A DNA stretch of 64,000 nt from Pelodera strongyloides. Its lineage: Eukaryota > Nematoda > Chromadorea > Rhabditida > Rhabditidae. The notes beneath the pieces are model-generated. The model did no database searches. It saw only the letters and a list, made by a program, of their open reading frames with translations, and was not told the origin of the DNA. Shown here piece by piece: positions 56,747 to 64,000 of the stretch (positions are counted from its first letter, which is position 1; every line of letters starts with the position of its first letter). The stretch is taken from NCBI GenBank assembly GCA_036852015.1, contig JAANDG010000616.1, positions 21,607 through 85,606 of the forward strand, given 5' to 3'. The position numbers and the translations under genes are program-made.

Positions 56747-57700
56747 TTCTTCAGCGCCCCTAGCGCCGCCCGGATATCGCTACCCGCCCCTAGCACCGCC
56801 CGACACGCCCCTTTAGCCGCCCCTAGCGCCGCCCAGACCACGCCCACAAGCATCGAAACCGTTCCGCATGTGGAAAGAAGTATACTAGATCAATGCTGAC
56901 ACGATACTAGTAAATCTCTATTTGTATACTAACAAAACTTGAAAATTTTCCCGGATTTTTTTTTTGCTTTTTTTTCATTTGTTGTTGTTTGTTTTAAGTG
57001 GCCAATTTGCTACTTTTATCGTTTCTCTCTTTACATGGCTTACATGAGTTCGGAACTCCATTGAGACCTGTTGCTCCCGACCGTTCATGCATATAATGCG
57101 TTTTCCGCCGGTGACTAATTTAATATTTTGGTGTTTATTTATTGGTTATCTTTATACAATTCCTTCCAGTATTGACGTCTTCTTGTTTCGGCAAGCAGGA
57201 AAGATGTCTGTAAACCAGTTGAATCGACCGATGGGTGAAGTCTCCGCTTCCAGATGATAACTAGACAAGGCAGGTTATTTTGCGTTATTTTTCAACTCAA
57301 TACGTTTATTGTTTTGGGAGTTGAAAGTGCTTTTGATGTAGCGAGAGATTCAAGGCGTCGTGTTGGTTCATTGTTGAGTGTTGCTGTTATTTATAACTGT
57401 ATATCGCCTACATTTTAGATGACTTCCCTGGCACGGCGGTGAACCTCTGACACAAAAGGAGTGGAGCAAGAAGCGAAGATAACTGTTCTGTGATTACAGT
57501 CCTACCGGATAATTGTGTGCAATGTTTTTTACTGTGCTTTTTGCTTTTTGAATAAAGTTTTTCTCTGCCAATTTCTCCTTATTTGTGATGTAGTTGTGGT
57601 ATTTGTGTTGGTTGTAATTTGTTACCGTAATTGAGGTGGTATTGTAGTGGTGACGCTATTTGTGGCTAGAGTATGCATTATAAATCATGGGTGCCTACCG
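56747..57700 (+). repeat. about 1-kb tandem unit 1 inside the element, spliced-noncoding-like
   Basis: Order in the unit: a GC-rich block of GCCCCTAGCGCCGCCCG repeats; a GATACTAGTAAATC block; an exon-like segment ending GATAACTAGACAAGGCAG before GTTATTTT; an intron-like stretch ending ACATTTTAG; then ATGACTTCCCTGGCACGGCG and an AATAAA (57551). The same order recurs in unit 2. The only frame at the conserved ATG is MTSLARR then stop. It may be a small noncoding RNA gene or a nonautonomous insert. Confidence 0.6.
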
Positions 57701-57709
57701 TAGTTGCTA

Positions 57710-58680
57710 CTTCGCCCCTAGCGCCGCTTGGCTACCCGCCCCTGGCGTCTCCGTTCACTCGCTAGGGGCGGGTAGCCGGGCGTCGCTCGGGGCGGTAGAC
57801 TTTCAGCTACGTTCGTCACCGCCCCTCCACCCGCCCGTCACGCCCCTTTTCGCCCCCCCCACCCGCCCGGCACGCCCCTTACCCGCGCCTCCACCCGCCC
57901 ACCTGCAACGCAACCGCTCCCGCAAGAGAAAAGATGTATGCTAGATCAACGGTGACAAGATACTAGTAAATCCCTATTGGTATACTAAAAAAACTTATTG
58001 AAATTTTTCGGATTTTGTGAATTGCTCTGTTTTTCATGCTTTTCCTTTATATTTGTTGCTGTTGAAAGTAGCATATTTCTACTTTACTCGTTTCACTATT
58101 TTGCATGGCTCTTATGCTGTTCGCTCACATATTATGTACTGATGATCACGACCATTGATGCATAATACGTTTTCCGCCTGTTTCAATATTTTTGTTTATT
58201 TACTGGCTATCATCTTTATGCAATTGCTCGACCGGTGGGACAAGTCTCCGCTACGTGACGATTACCAGACAAGGTAGGAAATTTTTCTTGTTATTGTTCA
58301 CTCCTATATTACTTGTTTTTGCGAGGTGCAAGTGCGTGTAGTGAGAGTTCACGTTGTGGAGGTATTCGCTGTTTATTGTTGCTTTTATTTATAATTTCCC
58401 CTACATTTCAGATGACTTCCCTGGCACGGCGGTGATCCTCTGACGCAAAAAGGAGTGGAGCAAGAAGCAAATTAATTGTTATGGGATTACACTCCACCCG
58501 GAGAATTGTGTGATGTTGTTTCACTGTATTGTTTGATGTTGTTTTTACTGTGGAATAAACTTTTTACGTCTAATGTCTTGTCATTTGTGGTGTATTTTAA
58601 TAATGGGTTACTGTAGTTGTGAAGGTACCGTAGGCGGGAGGGCAATTTCTAGCTAGCAAGATGTATTCTAAACATTGGAT
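57710..58680 (+). repeat. about 1-kb tandem unit 2 inside the element
   Basis: It repeats unit 1: GC-rich GCCCCTAGCGCCG block, GATACTAGTAAATC, exon-like end CCAGACAAG before GTAGGAAA, acceptor TTTCAG before ATGACTTCCCTGGCACGGCG, and GGAATAAAC near 58553. A GC-rich start of a third unit occurs at about 58690-58835. Sequence has drifted more in the intron-like part than at the exon-like edges. Confidence 0.6.
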
Positions 58681-59044
58681 GTCTACCGTAGTTGCTACGC
58701 TATTTGTCCTATGGCCTCTCGTGACGCGTCCGCTCGCGATGCTACCCGCCCCTAGTCCCGCGCGGCTACCCGCCCCTCGAGTCTCCGTGAAGTCGCTAGG
58801 GGTGGGTAGCTGCGCGGGACTAGGGGCGGTGACGGTTCAGAGAGAGAACTAGACGCACGCGACGCAACACGCAAACGCGTTGGGCTAGAGTGGAAGGCAG
58901 AGACGCAGAGGAAGGAGAGCCTGCCAACATCACATTCTTCCACCGCATTATTACTTTTGTGAATAGAAAAGAGACTTCTTTTTCATTTGCTTCATGAATT
59001 TTATAATTATTTTCGTATTAATTTTTAAATTGATTTAGGTTGAA

Positions 59045-60913
59045 ATGTTCATTGTCGTTACCTTGTGTGATCACGAAGATTTGTGTCACAAATCCGTTAA
59101 ATTGGTATTTGAAGCTGAGGTATGTTTTCCATTTATATTCATTTTATAAATACAATTCAGTGTTTTAGGCGACAATCCAGCAGCTTCAAGATGAAATTCT
59201 AACTAGTTTCCAAGTTGCGATACGTTGTCAAGAGATATTCGATCGCAATGCTCGTCGCATCGATTTGTTAACTGGTTCATTGCAAAATGCAGGACTTCAA
59301 GATGATGATACGTTGATTCTGGTTGGTCATTTTGACATGTGATTCTGATATTTTTAAAAGCGAGAACTAACTATTTCTTCATTTTTCCTTTTCAAGTGAT
59401 CAAAGTAGAATTTCGGGGATAAATATAATAATTTTTGAGATTTAAAATTGTGTTAAACAATTCTTATACAGCTAGTGAATTCTGTAAAATTGCTCTCGAA
59501 TTATTTGTTTATTTTCAGAAACATGCTGATCTAACGTGGTGGACTTCATACAAACGATACGTTGAACTGGTGTTAAAGAAATGCGCGGACAAAGTTGCGA
59601 TTGCAAGAGAAGCTGTCCAAATTCACGAACAATTGACGAAAAATGGCTTCTTCAAAGTGTACGCTAAGTTCAACGACTATCGAGGAGAAAAACACTATAA
59701 AGTCGTTGCTTGGACCGATGGCGACGTCAACTTGATTCGGGAAGCGACGAAACAGTACTTCCACAACCGTCATAATAAGAAGAGAGGAAGCCAAGAATCC
59801 AAATTCGTTTGCGACTTTCAAGAACGAGACCGCGAGTTAGGAGGCAGAATAACAAGCACGATGGCACTTATCCAAATCCATGGCGAAGACCTGGTTTCAA
59901 AGTTCTATGTGAAGTATGTTTTCAATTCATTCATTCAAGATCCATTTATGTTTTTTAAATTTGATTTTATCTAAATCTAGATTGATCTGTAATGTTTAGA
60001 TGCGCTCACTCTGGCCCGAAAGGCACAAGCTCGGGTCAGCCTGCGGACATCTCCGAATTATTCTGCTATAAGTTATTGGAATTAATGGGCGTCGGACCGA
60101 AATGTCACATCATTCCACCTAACATGGATACTGGATCTAATACAAGCGTGTAAGGATACATACATATTAGTTACGAGTATAGAAAGTGACATTTTTTGCG
60201 TATCTTTTCATTTTTAGGTACGTTGCTTCTAAATGGAACGAAGACTTTGTGCTTATGGAGAAAGTCATTGAAGAAAAGAGTCTTTCTGCCGATACAGTGG
60301 TTCAACTGGTTGTGCTTCGAGTTCTTCTATTCATATCTGATTTGCATCCGGAAAACTGCGGTTTGTTTCAGAAAAACTATGAATGAGAGACCTTTATTCC
60401 CATTCAAAGCTTTACAACTTGGGGAAACCCAACAGAAACTTGGGATCACTCATCACAAAATCCTTGTCCCATTGCGGCCATTGCGGGGGGGGGGGGACTA
60501 TGAATATTATTGATTTATTGATTTCAGGAGTATGGAAAGGGACGAATGACGCCGCTATCGTTGATTTCGCACCGACAAACGATTTCAAAGTATATCCAAA
60601 CATCGAGGCCGAACTGTTCTGCACTTTTCCAAATGGAGCATGGAAAGATGAGTATAAAGCTGTGATAAAAGAACACAAAGGCAACTGGTTGAAGATTGCG
60701 AAACAGTATTTAGATAAGTGGGAAATGTCTAGTAAGATCGAATTGGCTCATAAAAAATTCGTGAAAACTAAGGACCTTCTGAAAATCCTAGAACTTAGCT
60801 TTAAGAAACGGCAGCTTCGCCATAGCCCCACAGACCAATTGAATGATTACATTGATAATTTGTACAAAAACCTGGAAAATCTTGAAAATAGCTTATGTTC
60901 TATTGTATACTAA
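59045..60913 (+). CDS. divergent kinase-like protein carried by Maverick-like element
   Basis: Six exons in phase: 59045-59119, 59169-59321, 59519-59913, 60000-60149, 60218-60360, 60528-60913 (TAA), giving 433 residues. Residues 1-76 look like a ubiquitin-like or PB1-like beta-grasp (MFIVVTL, LTGSLQNAGLQDDDTLIL). The rest is kinase-like: a possible ATP-lysine in YVASKW (Lys 263), catalytic-loop-like DLHPENCG (Asp 299, Asn 304) and a DFG-like IVDFAP (Asp 318). A C-terminal helical tail carries RHSPTD. If exon 2 is not spliced at 59321, the first part ends at TGA 59342 as a separate 82-residue protein. From memory, nematode Mavericks carry kinase-related cargo families (krma) with the protease family wosp; membership here is inference. 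Confidence 0.68.
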
Positions 60914-61013
60914 GTAATCTTCGTATTGTCTAGCCTTACTTGTTCTTGTGCACTTTGTTTGTAGTCGTGATCGTGAGCGATCTCAGAACCGTGAATAAAG
61001 CGTATATTCTACC

Positions 61014-61196
61014 TCACATATTATCTTTTGCTTTTGTTACTGAATTTACAATTCCTACTTCTCTTGGTTGTATCCCTTGTGGTGGTAAAGTGTCTCTCAT
61101 AAAGATTCCCCGGAATTTCTTAATCTTTAATAATTCTACTAATTCTAAGAGATCAAGGTTTGTAACAGCTTGAAGGTCCTTTCTCAATTTTGCCAT
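61014..61196 (-). pseudogene. Maverick adenovirus-type protease, N-terminal fragment
   Basis: The 60-codon frame contains LKIKKFRGIFMRDTLPPQG then REVGIVNSVTK. Maverick/adintovirus cysteine proteases have FRGVFMRDxLP followed by ECGIVNLD near the N-terminus. The usual Cys of ECGIVN is Val here. The frame stops before the catalytic His/Asp/Cys region, which is not found downstream. It lies just inside the right inverted repeat, where intact elements of this type often carry the protease. Confidence 0.65.
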
Positions 61197-61420
61197 TTAA
61201 CAATTGAATTTTTATTAGCGCAATTTGTGACTTGTGTTGTTACATTTCTCAAAGTCACCAGAATTCTTTAAAGGTGGATAATGGTTGATTTGGTTTGTTA
61301 GAGCATCAAAAATAGTTGAAAAGACATGAAAAAGCAGTAAAAACAGCGAAAAATAAAATCACCAGTTATGGGTGATTGACCTTGGCACCAATTGAAAAAA
61401 ATCTTGAATCATGCTTAAGT

Positions 61421-61514
61421 TGTGAAAATGACCATTTTGTCAGAAAAAAACTCCTATTTGTGTCAATTTTGGAAAAAAAGGGTGAATTGACCGGTTAGCG
61501 ACGACCGTTATACT
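61421..61514 (-). repeat. right terminal inverted repeat of Maverick-like element
   Basis: Reverse complement of the left repeat; ends TTAGCGACGACCGTTATACT. Confidence 0.92.
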
Positions 61515-64000
61515 AATAATGCACAATAAAAGTTTGTTAATGTTTATAGTTGCAATAAGAACTGATAATATAAATACAATAAGTAAATAATCACTGTAAA
61601 AAAACTGGAGATATTCGTTGATGGATAGTCGATGACTGTTTAACTCGCTATTGAATCAATCAATCAAATGGACAATCAAATGATTTTCACAAAGTTTGAA
61701 TTAGTTTGAATCCGTCACGAACCAGTCATCCCGTGTTTTTTTTACTGCAAAGCATTTGGTGGCGTGCCAACAACGGTTTTCTATTGTTTCGACAATTATT
61801 TCGCTCTCCTGTGAGTGGTGCTATTTGACAGCAACCAATTTTATATATTCATAGCCCTTCCTATAATTCCGGTGTCTCTGATTTGAATTCCGAACATGTC
61901 GATTGGTGTCGTGGGGCAGCGTACTTCACGGTTAGTCCAATACAGTGTCTTGTCAACAACAACTCGCGACGTCATCTATTCCTCCCGAGGGTATTATGAC
62001 GCCTGACTAAAGTTTGCTGATGATGGTGGCTAACAGGAAAACGGATCATTGTTCCATTTTTCAGCAAAATACCATTTTCGTGATCGGCAGGTGAGAAGTC
62101 GATGATCCGGTGCAGCGGTCGTCACTCCCACATCTAATTGCCACTGCTCGAAAATTAAAAACTTTCTCGAGGGTACACATGGAGCGCCTGATATAGGCCG
62201 GTTGAAGGCGAATAAAAAGACACACAGCGGTTGAATGTCGCCATTCTCACGCATACCTCTGATCCACTCGGTGCCGGTGTGCCACCTACACTAATCCGCA
62301 CACAGACCAAACAAAGTTTCACGTTGCCTGCTGACGACAAAAGTCGTGAAACATTCAGACCAGCCTTCGCAGTACATACATCATAGGAACTGGCTAGAAC
62401 AAGCCATATATCGGTCTCGAAAGGCTTCTACGTAGGAGCTGTTGACTATAGGCAGGAATGTTTGTGCAAGTGTGTTCCGTTTGAGAACGAGCGGCACACC
62501 TTACAATGAGAGGGGTGTGGACACAATGTAATGTAATTTAAAAGGAAGTAACAACAATAAACATTAGTTGAAGGGTGGTCATAAAAAGAGAGGTACACCG
62601 AGGAGACTACGCCCACCAGTTCTAACTTTCGAAACTCGGTTGTTGCGCTGCAAAAAAAGGGTTCGCACAGGTTTTCCTGGGCACTTCGCCCTGTCTTCAC
62701 CGAACTCACGCCAGGTCCGGACGAGTGCACCGACTACCCCTTCGCGAAACCCAGGCGAGGACTGGGTGAAAGCGCCGCGTAGTTTTTTGATCTGTTTCCG
62801 CAGAGATTTTCACATTTCAGTCCGGTACGCCGCCCTTTCGCAGGTCGTACCATGCGAACCCCTTTTTTTCGCCTCGCACCATCACACTGAGGAAACGCGG
62901 ACTACACTGAGCCCAAAAAGTTGGGCCGCATACACCTCGCCCATAAATGGGAAAGCGGCTGAAGAGAATCACAAAAGGTGGGCGGCTGGTGAGCCTGGTG
63001 TGGGCCCGGTGTAGGCGTGCTGTAGGCGAATTAAAATACACACGAAAGTTGAAGGTCGCCGTCCTCAGGCCTACACCAGGCCCATCCTGGCCGCTGCGCA
63101 GCCTACAGCAGGCCCAATATGGGTGGGCCGCCATGCCTGGCCACATCCGTTTTTTTTGTAGGCCGGAAAAGTTTCGAGTTGCAAGTTTCATGTTGAATAC
63201 TACTGCGCGTCCCGAAAAATCAGTTCCAAAGAAAAACGGAAATTTTGGTGCGTGGACTACAAAACAGGTGCGCCCACCCATTTCGGGCCTGGTGTACGCC
63301 GCGAATGGGAGTAGGGTAGGCCTGAGGTAGGCCTGAGAACGGCGATCTTCAACTTACGTGTGTATTTTTGTTCGCCTACGCCTGGTGTACCGTGGGCCAC
63401 CGTCAGGCGCACCAGCCGCAATTGTCTGTGTCCCTCGACTCAGTTATCATTATGGGCTAGGTGTAGGCAGGTGTAGGCGGCCCACCTTTGGGGCAGTGTG
63501 GCGGGCCGCACAGGCCAAGTTTCCTAAGTGAAAGGGTAGACAGGTGGACTTGAATTTTCTTCACATTTGTCACATGCCCCTGACTCCTATTTTACAAGGA
63601 ACTTAGTAAAACATGGATTAGGCAGACCCAGTTTCGGCACTGTTGTTTCACGGTGAAGGGCATTATTGAATACAAAACATAACACATGTGGTAAAACAAA
63701 ATTGACGGTTCGTACTTGCCACTAATGGAGATAGAGCGGCTCAGAGCGGCTCAGATGCACTTCTTATCTATATGCAATCTTGGATTGAAGACGTGGACAG
63801 CTGCCAGTGAAAAAGTGCAGCTGAACACCACAATACCGGTTTCAATCTTATAAAAAAAACTATAAGGCCTACGTGACATTATCCTCCTTGATATGCCTAT
63901 GCTGTACTACATAATTATATAAAATCACATTATTCTGAGGCGAATTAACCAGAATAGCCTAAAAACTTCAATATTTATAATGACAATATGTTGACACAAA
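61515..64000. other. repeat-only region right of the Maverick-like element
   Basis: No gene supported. It contains a CATTTGGTGGCGTGCC-type repeat (about 61745-61810), unknown sequence with a TATAGGC motif, two adjoining GTAGGC-family blocks (62905-63180 and 63265-63525) partly inverted to each other, and AT-rich sequence to the end. The open frames at 62568-63014 and 62817-63281 overlap the repeats on opposite strands. Confidence 0.5.

Larger units (their letters stand above)
53380..61514. mobile_element. Maverick/Polinton-derived element, internally deleted, with cargo
   Basis: It is bounded by inverted repeats of about 94 bp with 5'-AG...CT-3' ends, as in Polintons. Intact Mavericks are about 15-20 kb; this is 8.1 kb. 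Inside are a DUF8207-like gene, two unknown genes, an A32/FtsK-type packaging-ATPase fragment and an adenovirus-type protease fragment, all reported from Mavericks/adintoviruses. There is also a kinase-like cargo gene. I saw no polymerase B, integrase or capsid genes, apart from a possible unidentified fragment. Six-base flanks are AGTAGT and AATAAT, compatible only with a decayed target-site duplication. It cannot move on its own. Confidence 0.8.

Noticed and set aside
57687..57944. Pro/Ala-rich ORF in the GC-rich block, and the similar ones at 56603 and 58661
   Set aside because: They are translations of GCCCCTAGCGCCGCC-type repeats and are not conserved in frame between the tandem units.
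59169..59342. Stand-alone 82-residue ubiquitin-like gene ending at TGA 59342
   Set aside because: Possible, but a GT at 59322 joins in phase to the kinase-like exon at 59519, so the fused model was preferred. Left open for RNA evidence.
62568..63330. Overlapping ORFs of 148, 154 and 127 codons on both strands
   Set aside because: They overlie GTAGGC-family repeats in both orientations, and no family motif is visible.

Overview
This window looks like nuclear DNA from a rhabditid-type nematode. Genes are cut into many short exons separated by GT-AG introns whose acceptors are mostly TTTCAG or TTTTAG. Several predicted proteins resemble nematode families, and the gaps are filled with GA/CT microsatellites, palindromic MITEs, tRNA-derived repeats and satellites. 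All gene models were built by hand from splice phase and remembered protein families. No search was run, so family names are inference from motifs.

Left part (1-20.4 kb): the 3' end of a Na,K/H,K-type P-type ATPase alpha-subunit gene (copy 1), then a broken piece of a MESH1/HDDC3 (ppGpp/NADPH phosphohydrolase) gene. Next come a second, 5'-truncated ATPase copy of 21 phase-consistent exons and an intact six-exon MESH1 gene on the minus strand. Positions 1-5954 and 12529-18911 are near-identical, so a unit of about 13 kb was tandemly duplicated (or two haplotypes were assembled in series), with its junction inside MESH1 exon 5. The ATPase has lost residues needed for pumping, in both copies where both can be seen.

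Middle (20.4-39 kb): a long repeat-rich gap, a ten-exon SLC35C2-like nucleotide-sugar/triose-phosphate-translocator family gene (+), and a nine-exon secreted ET-module (Ly6/uPAR-like) gene with a Ser/Thr-rich linker (-). MITEs with AGCGAAAT termini sit very close to exon edges in four different genes.

Repeat-dense part (39-53.4 kb): one orphan dihydropyrimidinase exon, a nested inverted repeat of order A-B-A'-B', a satellite of about 270 bp, unidentified minus-strand exons, a TATA-containing tandem array ending in poly(A), tRNA-derived SINEs, a broken Penelope-like reverse transcriptase and a Tc1-type foldback MITE.

Right part (53.4-61.5 kb): the most notable object is an 8.1-kb element bounded by inverted repeats of about 94 bp. 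It is interpreted as a deletion derivative of a Maverick/Polinton (adintovirus-like) element. It holds a DUF8207-like gene, two small unknown genes, a packaging-ATPase fragment, an adenovirus-type protease fragment, two tandem units of about 1 kb that look spliced but non-coding, and an intron-containing gene for a divergent kinase-like protein. That gene may be cargo related to the kinase-like families carried by nematode Mavericks. From 61.5 kb to the end I see repeats only.
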